A stretch of 64,000 nucleotides of DNA from Macrolepiota albuminosa (lineage: Eukaryota; Basidiomycota; Agaricomycetes; Agaricales; Agaricaceae). The stretch covers positions 620,001 through 684,000 of the forward strand of contig JAMWFC010000009.1 in the NCBI GenBank assembly GCA_027475525.1, read 5' to 3'. The position numbers and the translations under genes were made by a program. Numbering within the stretch: position 1 is the stretch's first letter; each line of letters opens with the position of its first letter. The notes below the pieces were generated by a model, which had not been told where the DNA came from, did not search any database, and was given only the letters and a program-made list of their open reading frames with translations. Of this stretch, positions 11,996-22,514 are shown piece by piece.

Positions 11996-13217
11996 ATGGG
12001 GTTAAAAGTGACGAGTACTTCAGCATCTGACAACCGTCAAGTAGAGTCGGTGCTTGCTGTCTCATTGTACTTGGACCAAGCATTTGCTATGGCATGTGGA
12101 ACTGCCCTCAGTCTCTTCTTCTGTGATTCTTGCACCCGGTCCATCGATGCAATTCACCCTCGTGTTCACTGCTTGATCTGTTATAATCTCGACCTCTGTG
12201 CGACTTGCGCACTAGGCGAAAAACGGCCTGGAACTCACCTCGCTGAACATGCCGTCCAACTGTATATGAAGAGCGGACACCCCATTTGGAGGAGCTCTCC
12301 TCTCTCGTTTGGCGATTTCATGCGCCGCTTCGAATCATGCTGCGGTCTCTCTCAACCCAACCCTCTTGGACAGTACACGGGCTCATTGCTCGCCTCCTCC
12401 GCCCATACCACCATCTCTGCGTATCTCGCCTCCAGACAATGCTTATCCACCTAACACATCACCAGTGCCATCCGGTTGGCAGCCGTTCTTCCTCCCCGAT
12501 ATGACTCCATCTTCGATTTATGCAATCCTTGCAAACGAAATCTTCGTATATCTCGACCCAGGAAATACAGGAGTACTCATCCCGGAGACGTTGTCACTTT
12601 TTCTTGATGACATGGGATATCCTGAGAACGAAAATTATTGTAAGCATATTTTCCTCCGACAACCATCGGAAATTTGACACAAAAGTGCAATAGGGAAGAA
12701 TGGAAACCCAGCTTCATTGACATTCACCCCGCAGGATATTAAGGTCCTATCTGAAAGAGACAAAGCCTTGAGAAATGTCTTTGATGTATTTTCAATTGAG
12801 CACCATCTCCTTCCGCGCTCATCGGCCGTGCCAAGTTCACCTACCATGCCTGCCATAACATGAAAAGGCTTCATTGATATCACCGGAATCGACCTCCTTT
12901 TCGAACCCTCGAAACAATGGGAGTACCTAAACCACATACTCAGGAAATACAACCTTCCGATATATGACCTTCCGCGCAACGTCCTCCCAGCAGCTCCAGT
13001 ACAAGCCATGCTGGATAAAGTGACGAATGCAGTAGCATCTGCCAAAGAAAATGCTGAGAGGGAAATGCAGATGGTCACACAAGCTCAGCAAGACCTGAAA
13101 ACGCTACAACAACTTCAACTCAATCAGATGCTGGGACTTCAGATAACGCATCGTGCTACTCTCGAAAGTATCCGACAACGCTCTTTTATGAGACTTATGG
13201 ACACCATCAATTCTTGA
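11996..13217 (+). pseudogene. ZZ-type zinc-finger protein gene with in-frame stop
   Basis: Exons read as 11996-12344, 12436-12639 and 12694-13217. The first carries a ZZ finger with CDSC, then CLIC, then CATC cysteine pairs and two histidines (THLAEH). An acidic, Pro-rich linker leads to an EF-hand-like segment (FVYLDPGNTGVLIPET), and the C-terminus is Gln/Met-rich and coiled-coil-like. In the last exon, codon TGA at 12861-12863 interrupts an otherwise continuous frame that stays open for another 117 codons to 13217; homologous proteins in my memory have Arg at this point (a CGA-to-TGA change). Either a pseudogene, a polymorphic stop or a sequence error. The true start may lie further upstream. 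Confidence 0.65.
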
Positions 13218-13721
13218 CTTTATTCCTGAGCAAGTATTACACTCAGATATCTTACGGGTAACGTTTACATGACAGTGTCCGGTGTCGACTGGGCTGTACA
13301 ATTTCTTTTCAATGATCCTGGCTTTATGTAAACAACAAATTATGATTCCGTAAATCCATGTCATTGGTGAACGAAATATGCTCAGTGAAAAAACGGTTGA
13401 GGGGTATTTACTGCGCAAGTTGCACTTTCGTCCATGTTTTCCATGAGGGATGATAGCAAGGAAAGAGGCACAGCAAGAGCTGAAACGGAGTTGAGAGTTC
13501 GAGGGATCGGATTAGATAGATTGATCTGATTCGTAATGTTAACATCAAAGAAGAACCGAGTAACCTCAGGTGATGGAAATTGTTACCGTGACAGTCACTG
13601 TACAACGTTTAACGAGTTAACGTTTTCGCCGTCATAAAGCCTTGCAGTCCGGGTTTGCTTTAGCGGCAGCCCCCTTGTATTCCTTTCGTCAAACTGTGTT
13701 GCACAACTCCCATCAACTTCT
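13218..13721. other. Intergenic, transporter promoter side
   Basis: About 500 bp without a supported gene. It should hold the terminator region of the ZZ gene and the promoter of the transporter; I see no distinctive motif. Confidence 0.4.
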
Positions 13722-15052
13722 ATGGCGCCTCATAATGAAAACCCCGCCTCACGAGGCCTTGTGGTACGTTTGACCATTTGTGCTGGTTCCTCGACGCTTG
13801 CTGACAGCTGTTTTAGACAGGGGTTGTCGTGTTTTATCTTGTTGCTGCATTGTCTGTGAGTTTTTTGTCTCTATGGGAGCTTGAGCCATGTTTACTAATG
13901 CTTCGTGGCAGATGGTTATAGCGTGAGCTCGACCGCTTCATTCACTTCAAAGCGTTTAAAACTTGTTCAGTAATAAATGGGTTCTCAACGTGACATCAGC
14001 ACCGTTATTCTTCCTATGGACGCAGTTGGTCATTGCGGTTGCGTTATTTAGTGCCTCGGACGCGCTCCGGCTCCTACCAGATAGATTAACGTTCGACCCC
14101 AAAATTTGCAAAGGCCTTGTCTCAATGGTCGCCTTGAGCATTATTGGTCTCAGGTGCGAATCATTCTGCTGGCTTATGCAAGCAGACTCACGTTGTCTGT
14201 AGCTTCAGCAATTACACATTGAAGTATGTTGACGCCTCGTTCTATCAAGTTGCTCGCGGGCTGGTCCTTCCCTTTACCATAGTAACTTCATTCTTCGCAT
14301 TCCGCTCCATACCATCTCTGCGGATCTTGGTTGCATGTAGCGTTGTCACCATCGGCTTCTTCATTGGTGTTTTCCTTGACGGCACTTCTGTCTCTATGCT
14401 TGGTGTCTTCTTCGGTGTCGTTAGCTCTGGAATTACTGCCCTCCATTCCGTCGTTATCAAGGAGAGTCTCAAGGTAGTCGACGGAAGTGCTCTCCTCCTT
14501 TCGTGGTACACAAATCTTCTGAGTGCCATCGTATTATTGCCTATCTGCTTGCTCCTTGGTGAAGGGCCAGGTATCGCGGAGATTTTCTTCGCTAATGAGG
14601 CCTCAAGTTTGAACACGGATGGGACAATGGGTATACTAGCGACATTTCTTTGGGGATCGTTGATTACGGCAAGTAATTGTTGCCTTCTACTGGCGCGGCA
14701 GGCTGACCTCTCGCAGGGTGTACTTGGTTTCCTTATGAGTATTGCGAGCTTGCTGTCGATCAAAGTTACCTCACCCATTACTCACATGGTTTCTTCCGCC
14801 GTCCGTGGCGTTGCCGCTTCCCTCCTCGGAATGTGGCTCTTCCACGATATCATAACAAGGTACGTACCCTTGTTTTCGGCAACCTATTCACACTTCAACC
14901 AACTCCATCTCAGTGGGCGTGCTACTTCAATTGCTACTATTCTACTTGGTTCGTTATACTACACTTGGGTCAAAAATCAAGAAACTCAAAAACCGTACGA
15001 GCGCGTGAAAATGGAGGACATAGAGTCAGGAAAGGAACATAAACCAAAATAA
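13722..15052 (+). CDS. Nucleotide-sugar transporter, GDP-fucose transporter type (SLC35C1-like)
   Basis: A drug/metabolite-transporter superfamily protein likely carrying GDP-fucose into the Golgi lumen in exchange for GMP. Exons 13722-13763, 13817-13855, 13912-13922 (11 bp microexon), 13971-14153, 14203-14859 and 14914-15052 sum to 356 residues. About ten hydrophobic segments are visible. Family marks: ANKWVLN early, then SNYTLKYVDASFYQVARGLVLPFTI, which is the region that sets the GDP-fucose group apart, and a late MVSSAVRGVAASLLGMWLFHD block (SLC35 GDP-sugar motif). The C-terminal tail is Lys/Glu-rich (cytosolic). Specificity is inferred from these motifs plus its neighbourhood to two GDP-fucose biosynthetic genes; GDP-mannose or UDP-sugar transport is the alternative. 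Confidence 0.85.
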
Positions 15053-15119
15053 TTGAAATCAGGACTAGACGCATCTACACCAGGCCAGAGGCTATATATC
15101 TATACCACACAACGCTTAT

Positions 15120-15540
15120 CACTATGCTGTTCATAATATTTCATCCTATGAGCAGGTGTTCTCTGATGATGTCCCGTGCAAGGCTTGATAGTCCAGAACC
15201 CCTTGCATGTTGTGACGAAAGAAAGTATGATGGAAGTTTCTCAAGTAGAAAAATCGAGGGAACTGAGGTAAGGGCAACTAACTATCTTTCAACCAAGACG
15301 AATTGAGATTCTTTAAGCATAGCGAGATACCATCTCCAGGGATCTGCCCGCTGCCTTATGATAATTCTTGATCCAAATGACTGCGCGCTTTTCAGAGAGG
15401 AACGTGCCTGTAAAGGTCGTACGACAGTCACGTCCCTGTGGGAGACTGCAGGGGACTGCTATCTCAATGTCCTGCTGAACGTTGGAATAACAGTGCCGTA
15501 GTGTTTTTCAGATGGACCAGATCATACGAGAATGTTAAGG
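15120..15540 (-). pseudogene. Decayed partial copy of the DUF7587 gene
   Basis: This stretch aligns by eye, on the same strand, with 17,140-17,530 of the DUF7587 gene: for example TGACGAAAGAAAGTATGATG against TGACGAAAGAAGTACGATGG, and the GAATTGAGATTCTTTAAGCATA stretch against its counterpart near 17,277. Stops and indels break the frame, and only the middle of the gene is present. It reads as an old tandem duplicate that lost both ends. Confidence 0.65.
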
Positions 15541-16093
15541 AATAACCACGTCACCCACGATCCTGGAAACCTGAAAACACCCTTTCTCCGGATCGCGCTC
15601 GTGTTGATTCGTGTTCGATTGACTAGTCTCGGCCTGTGTTGATCTGAGTAGCCGATGTTGTCATTCGAATGCATCTGCCGATTATGATACGGCGGTGATG
15701 CATATTTGCACTAATCACTTAGCACTAGCGCACATAATCTAATGAGTGGAGCATTACATAATTTCATTGAAGCAAATGCATAAAATTGTGCTTGACTTAT
15801 AGATGTAAGTCCTGTGGATCTGCATCGATTCAGAAAGCTATCCCAGGTACGCTACCCTCGATTTTGAGCACCTTCCAATTTTGGTTACAATTCTTAGTTC
15901 CATGTCTTGTCTCAGTAAGGGCAAGAATATTACACACAAGCCTTTCCAAGAAATCTGGTGAAGAGCCCAACATAGACAGAGGAGCGAAGTTGTGTGAATT
16001 TTAGTTGACTTGAACTTGATTGAGATACAAGGTAGCATTATCGATACAACGTCATTGATTTGTGGGTCATTCAATTCCTTGTTTCAAGAGCAA
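15541..16093. other. Intergenic, nothing recognised
   Basis: AT-rich, no convincing frame on either strand. It separates the decayed DUF7587 copy from the stop codon of the fuller copy. Confidence 0.4.
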
Positions 16094-17851
16094 TCATGTC
16101 AAATGTGTTAGCAGCGCCCTGCGCTGTGGCGACAGGAAACATAATGTAATAAAGGCACCAATTAAGAATCCAGTCACGAGACAAGATGCAGTTTCAGCCA
16201 TTGTGGGAGACTGACGCACCACAACTCGTTTCTTTTGGTGTGACCAACCCATGGACATGTCCTGGACCGGTGCATCATCTCTATCCTTGGACAGAACACC
16301 AACAAACGGCTGAGCGGATTCTTGATCATTCTCCAGCACAGAAAACGGAAGCGAGCTCTGTGGTTCCACCGAAGAAGGCGGTTCGATAATGAAGGTAATT
16401 TCACTGTCGTCAGGCGATTCAGGGGGAGGGGGAGTCGGGTTTATCGCTGCAGCCGGCACCAAAGTTGATTCAGCTGGCAAGTCCTGATCAGGGTTTGTTA
16501 CTGAAAGATCCAAGTGAGGGAGGAAAGACTGTCGGAGTCCTGGACCGATCGGGGACGTAGGTGGCGTTATGGGCGTTTTCACTGGTGATAGTTTAGCCTT
16601 CCGTTCTAATGTCAAGGGAGAAGAAGTGCGCCAGGCCGTGTCAGTGGGTGTATCAGTGGGTGTATGATGCAGGGGAGGAGGTATCAGGAGAGGCATCAGA
16701 AGACGAGCAGGTCTTCTGATTTTCCTTGTTTTGAGTTCTTTTTTGTATTTCTCAACGGCGTTTTCCAGTTCAACAACGACACCCTTAAGTTGTACGACTT
16801 CTTTAGAATGGTGAACGCCTTCTGCTTTGCGTACCTCTTCCGCGAGTGAGAGTACTATTGCGCGAATGAGGTTCCACAACTCCGAATGTGCTTGTGCCCA
16901 CCATTGACCTGGCCACTGCGCAATATTGAAGGCAAGAGCGCATAGGGTGACTGTCGCTGTTTGAAAGTCATCAACGACATAGCGATGGAACCAAGGGCGA
17001 AGGAAAGCCATTGCGAGACGCACAGACCCTGCAGTCGTGTCCTCCAATCGTCTATCTTCGCTTGATTGCAAGAAATTATTAGACATATCCCGACAAAACT
17101 TGTGAAAATTCCGCTTCTTCTCCGAATAGTCCCACGCAAGGCCTGTTAGTCCAGGACCTTCGCTCGACTCGGATATAGCGTGACGAAAGAAGTACGATGG
17201 AAGTTTTTCAAGTAAAAGGACCAAGGGTATAGAGCTAAGTACAGCTGATGCTGATACGTGCCCATAAACCAGGACGGATTGAGATTCTTGAGCATAACGA
17301 TACCATTTCCAGTGCTCTGCCCGCCGGCTAATAATAATTCTTGAATCAGGCGTCTGTAGCGTGCAAATGCTGCAAATTTACCTGGAGGTACGTGCTTGTA
17401 AAAGCTGTACGGCAGTCGCAGCTCTTCGGGAAACTGCAGAGGCATCGATGACTGCGATCTCAATATCCTTTTTAACTCCTAAATGGTAACGTCGAAGCGC
17501 TTCCCAGATTGACCAGATAAAGCTGAAGGACGCTGATACATACGGGGACGTTGATTTCGTCAAAAAGTCCATATGTGTCGCGACATCTTCATAAGTTCCA
17601 ATATGACGATCAGAACCTTCGTAGTCCAAAGGGGACTTTGCGATTTCCTCTGGTGACTGATTCCACCTTTGGTTAAATTTGGGAGCTACAAAGAACGGTT
17701 CGGCATGTCCGAAGGAAGGGAATGATGGCTTTGGAGTGTAAACGCGGAAAAGAAAATGGTTATTTTTTGCCAATGTTTCGAATTCGACATCTGTACTGAA
17801 GCCGTACTGAGGTAAGGAGACAGGCGCCGATTGGCGATCGGAGCAGATCAT
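16094..17851 (-). pseudogene. DUF7587-family protein with two compensating frame shifts
   Basis: Starts at ATG 17851 and ends at 16094. The N-terminal half matches the fungal DUF7587 pattern: FRVYTPKPSFPSFG, then ATHMDFLTKSTSPYVSASFS, then KKDIEIAVIDASAV. Near 17,400 the coding frame shifts by one (HVPPGKFAAFARYRRLIQELL continues in another frame), and near 17,256 it shifts back, so the last part (17,224-16,094) lies in the original frame. The C-terminal half is Pro/Ser/Glu-rich with a basic coiled region and ends in one hydrophobic segment (CLVTGFLIGAFITLCFL), suggesting a tail-anchored membrane protein. Function of the family is unknown to me. No intron pair explains both shifts, so sequence errors or recent inactivation are both possible. 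Confidence 0.6.
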
Positions 17852-18513
17852 AGAGAGAGGAAGAATAGATAGTAGTACGACTTTCGGTCGTTCTTATACC
17901 TCCGTCAGGTGTTCCTCATGGACTATGAGTGGACTTGAAACAAGTTCTACCTCCACAATCCTTGGAAACGGACCGAGACGGCGCGCCAGACCGATCAGAA
18001 AGAATTTGGGACATGCTTTCAGCCACGTGGATGCAGCAAGGGATCCTTCAGTGAGATGACAGAGTACAACGTGTTGAAGGTTCGCGATCAGTTGTTCGTC
18101 GCGAGTGGGGCGAGTTGGTAAGCATTTGCATTTTGCAATTATCTGCCATAACTTGCGAGGTTGTACAGCGCTTAGTCCTCGCCAGAGAAATGACTACCAA
18201 GGTGTAGTACGTCATATTTGAGATGCATCGAGGTTCAAAACCCAAGTAACAAGCATTAGGACAAAAAGTTCTGTATCGAGCATGGGGGATGGGGGAAGAC
18301 TCCCAGTGGCTGTGTATTTTGATTTGTTTCTCATCAAGAGTCTGGAATGAAGTACCTGTCCAACCGTGCATTGGTCCATTGATCCAGGACGGAGAGCTTC
18401 GGGCGACGGGGCATTGACTCGGTAATACTGTACATCTGCTGCGTACTGCGGATGCTTTGACCAATTGTTAAGTAGATTTATACAACAGAAGTCATCTCCA
18501 AAAGTGACAAATT
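17852..18513. other. Divergent intergenic region
   Basis: Upstream region shared by the minus-strand DUF7587 gene and the plus-strand hydrolase. No gene recognised; short minus ORFs here look like chance. Confidence 0.4.
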
Positions 18514-19500
18514 ATGAGCTCAAAGGAAAAGCTACTTGTCCTTCCAGATGGTCGAACGTTGGCCTACGAGGACGGTGGAAATACATCTAGCTCCTTTGTT
18601 GTAATCTTTCTGACGGGCCTTTTGAGTGTGGGCATGGTTCGACGCCTTTCACCAGCACTTCAGGCCAAAGGGGCACACTTCATTGCACCGACCTTACCTG
18701 GCTATGGCAATACCTCTCCCCCTTCTCCAGGCACCCCGTATTCCATCACAATAGCTCAAGATATCTCTGCTCTACTCACTTACCTACATCCCGAAGTCTC
18801 AGGGCTCGAGCTCTATATCTCTGGTGGATCTTTCGGCACTGTACCAGCACAGATGCTTTATGGCGCTCCGTTTCAAGTGTTTCCCCAGGGCCGCTACATA
18901 AGAGGAATGCTTCTTCTTGGAGCTTTCCCGCCTTTCCTTCAAGACAAAGAAACGGGGTTCAACTACACACGTAGCATGAACTGGCGGGATTACATCTCTG
19001 TTGGGCCGCCTTCTCGTTTCATTCCATTTCGCATGCTTCAGCATCTCGCCAAGCTCGTCATCCAGTCGAAGCTATCTAGTCAAGAGAGCGCAGAGGGCTT
19101 CATCCGTAAATTCTTGTTCGACAAGATGGGGGAAGAGGAAAAGAAGATGTATCAGACTTGGCGCAGTAAGACCGGTTACGAGGAGGGTCAGTTGGTTCGG
19201 GAGATGGCAGAGAATAATCGGAGAAGTGTTGAAAAAACCTGGGAAGGATTTTTGAGCACACCTGAAGTGCTTAACAGCGATTGGGGATGGGGTGTTGAGT
19301 TGGGAGGCCTGGACGAAGAACATAAAGCTGGGCGAAGGGTTTTGATAGTTGCTGGTACCGAGGATGATGCAACCACATTGGAATGGGGACAATATCTCGC
19401 GTCTCAATACACCAACTCACGTCTTAAGACATTCTCTGGAGGCCATATTGTAGCCATTTTTCATATGGACGAGATCTGGGCAGATTTCTTGGCAGACTAG
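18514..19500 (+). CDS. Alpha/beta-fold hydrolase
   Basis: Single-exon gene of 328 residues. The order is an N-terminal strand (LVLPDGRTLAYEDGG), the nucleophile elbow G-G-S106-F-G-T, an alpha-helical cap, a GTEDDA acid-loop at about 285-290 and the catalytic-histidine motif SGGHIVAIFH near 312. Together these give a plausible Ser-Asp-His triad. Substrate is unknown; esterase or epoxide hydrolase-like activity is possible but not shown. No signal peptide, so probably cytosolic. The intronless structure differs from its intron-rich neighbours. Confidence 0.88.
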   Translation: MSSKEKLLVLPDGRTLAYEDGGNTSSSFVVIFLTGLLSVGMVRRLSPALQAKGAHFIAPTLPGYGNTSPPSPGTPYSITIAQDISALLTYLHPEVSGLELYISGGSFGTVPAQMLYGAPFQVFPQGRYIRGMLLLGAFPPFLQDKETGFNYTRSMNWRDYISVGPPSRFIPFRMLQHLAKLVIQSKLSSQESAEGFIRKFLFDKMGEEEKKMYQTWRSKTGYEEGQLVREMAENNRRSVEKTWEGFLSTPEVLNSDWGWGVELGGLDEEHKAGRRVLIVAGTEDDATTLEWGQYLASQYTNSRLKTFSGGHIVAIFHMDEIWADFLAD

Positions 19501-20580
19501 AGGCGTGAGTAGCCAAATACACGATCCACTGGAATTTATGAATCACTTGGGTGGGCTTCAGGAGTGTTGCAATGCAATTTATGTTGTAATTATCTTCAGG
19601 AGTAATTTTATTATCATAGCAATCGATTCCACAATTCCGTCTGCTTTCTACGAGTCATTTACTCTTAAAGTCTACTAGGTCACGGTGTCTGCAGATAATG
19701 CCCTCAGATCCTAACACCTACACACAAAGTTAACATAATTTGAAAATCCAAGGGATGAAATTTTCGTCGTCGTGACTGTGAATGTCGTCACACTCGATGC
19801 GTCTCTGTGGGCCTCAAGGGGGTTTCTTGTGTCGTATTTGCGTGTTCTCTCGTGTCTTCCCGCACCTCTCGCGTCTACTTCTCTAACATTTACTGCAACG
19901 TATTTAGATTATTTTTGCGCTTTGACATAGTTTTTGGCATCAACCCTCATCCTAATCTCAAGATCGGTCTAAAGTATTTCAGCCTTAACAAGCTCTCACA
20001 AACATTTTCAGCGATCGCTGAAGCTCTTTAAGACATGAATAGGACACACGGATGTTGTACCGCTAATCACTTGATGATTTAGAACCGCAGAAATCAATAG
20101 CCTGTACAAGAGATTTTTTTTCGGGTGGCGTTTAGCGGACGCCGAGCATCTTTCATGGCCCGTTGTCCGGCAAGCATTTTCTTCTCTTCAGCCATAGTGG
20201 CTACGGCATTCGTTGCGTTCCCAACGTATGCCACTTTGGCGCGTGGACGTATCACTTACCGGTGGGATCCTGTCCTACACTGCTTTATATGCAGTGATAA
20301 GATTCCATATAGCGTTAAAGTACCTCAGGCCACAGCGAAAGCAGACTCGGTACTCAGTCTAACTGTGGCGTCCACCTTGCCGCACCGTCATCTGACGTTT
20401 TTTTCGTTGATGCGCAATATTTGTATTCCAGATATCACGTTATATCCTGCAGAAAGGTTTGACCGGTCACTCTTATAACCGTACCTCATCAAGTGCTCAT
20501 GCACGACTCTTCCCCGATTTCCCCCGAAGTAATCTCGGCTGACCGTGATAAAGCCTTGACTCCAATTATCCGTCCCCCAT
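19501..20580. other. Intergenic; short open pieces not supported as genes
   Basis: An open frame at 20125-20478 (+) has no family resemblance. On the opposite strand, about 20,110-20,250 gives an open, charged piece (RAKVAYVGNATNAVATMAEE-like) that could be an exon of an undetected gene. Nothing firm can be called. Confidence 0.3.
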
Positions 20581-21183
20581 ATGTCCAGCAATAGCGAAGC
20601 AGGACCTTCCAAAAGAGGTTTTCACGCATCTTCATGTGAGGCCAGCAACCTACCACACTCCACTTCGACCTTTCCTATTCTTCCGATCGTGGATATTTTT
20701 GATGCGCCCGCCCGGTTAGGAGGCCGATTCCATTTCACCACTCGCAGTCGTGTCAACTTGGTCTCTGACGCCTCCGCATGCTCCAGGATCCCTTCCAGAT
20801 CCACGTCTAAATCTCTCAGACTTCCACCGCCACTTCTTATTGATGGTCCCGCTCGACCAACACATCCCTCGTTCAAAAGAAGGACTTCGACTCGATCACG
20901 GCCAACGGCGCACCTTAGGCTGTTGTCGGCAATGACACCACCACAAACTGCTCAACCTCTCGTGGAGCTATTTGATGGACCTGCGCGTATTGTTCGATCT
21001 TCAACTAGGTCTCCCAAACAGGTATTGTATTTCATTATCAAAATGTCGGATAATACATATAGCATCATTAATTCACAGGCCACAACGCTTCATTTACTGT
21101 TGCTTGGGCTCACGGGAACTATATTTTGTGGTATGATACAGATATCGACCGTAGCACTGGACAAGGCGGATTCAGTTCCATGA
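20581..21183 (+). CDS. Hypothetical protein with repeated FD(G/A)PAR motifs
   Basis: A Ser/Arg/Pro-rich protein. Three spaced copies of a short motif are visible: VDIFDAPAR, LLIDGPARP and VELFDGPARI, each followed by a basic, Ser-rich stretch. A GT-AG intron is likely at about 21,023-21,079, after which a short hydrophobic segment (TLHLLLLGLTGTIFCG) follows. I do not recognise a domain. The regular reuse of the motif suggests a short linear binding motif or a disordered repeat protein. Start ATG at 20581. Confidence 0.4.
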   Translation: MSSNSEAGPSKRGFHASSCEASNLPHSTSTFPILPIVDIFDAPARLGGRFHFTTRSRVNLVSDASACSRIPSRSTSKSLRLPPPLLIDGPARPTHPSFKRRTSTRSRPTAHLRLLSAMTPPQTAQPLVELFDGPARIVRSSTRSPKQVLYFIIKMSDNTYSIINSQATTLHLLLLGLTGTIFCGMIQISTVALDKADSVP

Positions 21184-22514
21184 GGTTGGTCAAATATATC
21201 TTGTCAGGCCGATGCAATCCACTATCTGTATGTTCCAATGCTTGAACCTCACTATTGTGGTGGCATGTTAATCGTCAATGGTTTTTGATAGGTTGGCTTG
21301 TTCCTTTCCAACGATCATTTCAGACTCACACTCAATTCAATTGATTCAAGTGCAAGTGGTCAAGTTCTTGTTGGGTATTCAGTCGATGCACAATCATGGT
21401 TTCTATGCAAACATACATGAGACATTGCTTGGCGTATAGATGGAGTCAGTAAAAAAACCTCGAAAGCTTTTGGCTTCGCATGGACTCCATTCAGAGACCT
21501 CGTACATGCAATCGCAGTTACCTTGTCATCTTCAGTGATCTGCTCTCTGAAGATGAAAGCAGATATTACGTGGCGGGGGAAACAAACGCTGTTCGGTCAT
21601 GTCCAGAGATTAAGCACAAATTATTCTGCTGCCCCTGAATGGGATTAAACGAGCGTAGAATGAGGAACAAGAGGCTCATCTAATATTGCCAAATACTTGT
21701 GCAAGATTCTGAGAACTGTGTAGACTTCGATGTCACGATTGAGGTTCACGACCTTTTTGGCTACTTAGCATGCTGCGGAAAGATGATAATGAGTGTCCTT
21801 GAGTGTCGTGTTCCTGGTTTTTGTGCCTTGAAGTTGACGACATGATGGATTTCCTGAGAACGTCATTATAAAGGGTACGGAAGCGAGGAGAAAGGGGTCG
21901 ATCTGATAATGTGAGCTTCAGCAGTTCTGATGGTGAAGCTGAGCCTTCTGGTACAGGACGGGTTGTTTGATATGGACAATTGCATTTCTCTATCAGAGAT
22001 TGAACGTGTCGTTACTGTCTTCCATCATGAGACGCCATTTTTCGGCAGAGTATCAAGAGGTATAAGAAGATCACGAGACTTAACAGGCATGAGAACAGCT
22101 GGAGCTATAGATTTCAAGACGTCGAGAATACACAGGTCGATAACGGTAGGCAATGGAACTAGAACCAGAGGGTAGATAACATATTCTCGAGAACCAGGGG
22201 ACCAGACAAAACAAGATGAAGTCCAAGGGGTCTGAAATTATGAAACGTACTGTAAGGTTTGGCAGAAATCTGCGGACTCCACCGGCAAGAATTGGATGCA
22301 TCATGGTATACCTCCCCAATGATTGATCATCGGGTCAAGTGGATTTCCTCCCAAATAAATATACTGAGCTATTGTCTCTGATATGAATTACAGTGCTTCA
22401 GATCATGATCCTTGAGATCAGACCCAGTCCATCAGTATTGCGGAATCCCAAATCTTCGCGACACATGATAGCACTCAGCAGTCGGATAGACAACATTGAA
22501 TATAGGCAATGCTA
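21184..22514. other. Intergenic, nothing recognised
   Basis: About 1.3 kb with only short chance frames on both strands. No repeats or RNA genes were seen. Confidence 0.4.

Noticed and set aside
16094..17224. 376-codon minus frame as a complete separate gene
   Set aside because: Its first residues continue the DUF7587 protein from the upstream frames, so it is the 3' part of that gene.
20125..20478. 117-codon plus-strand open frame
   Set aside because: No family resemblance, no clear start context; the opposite strand looks at least as protein-like.
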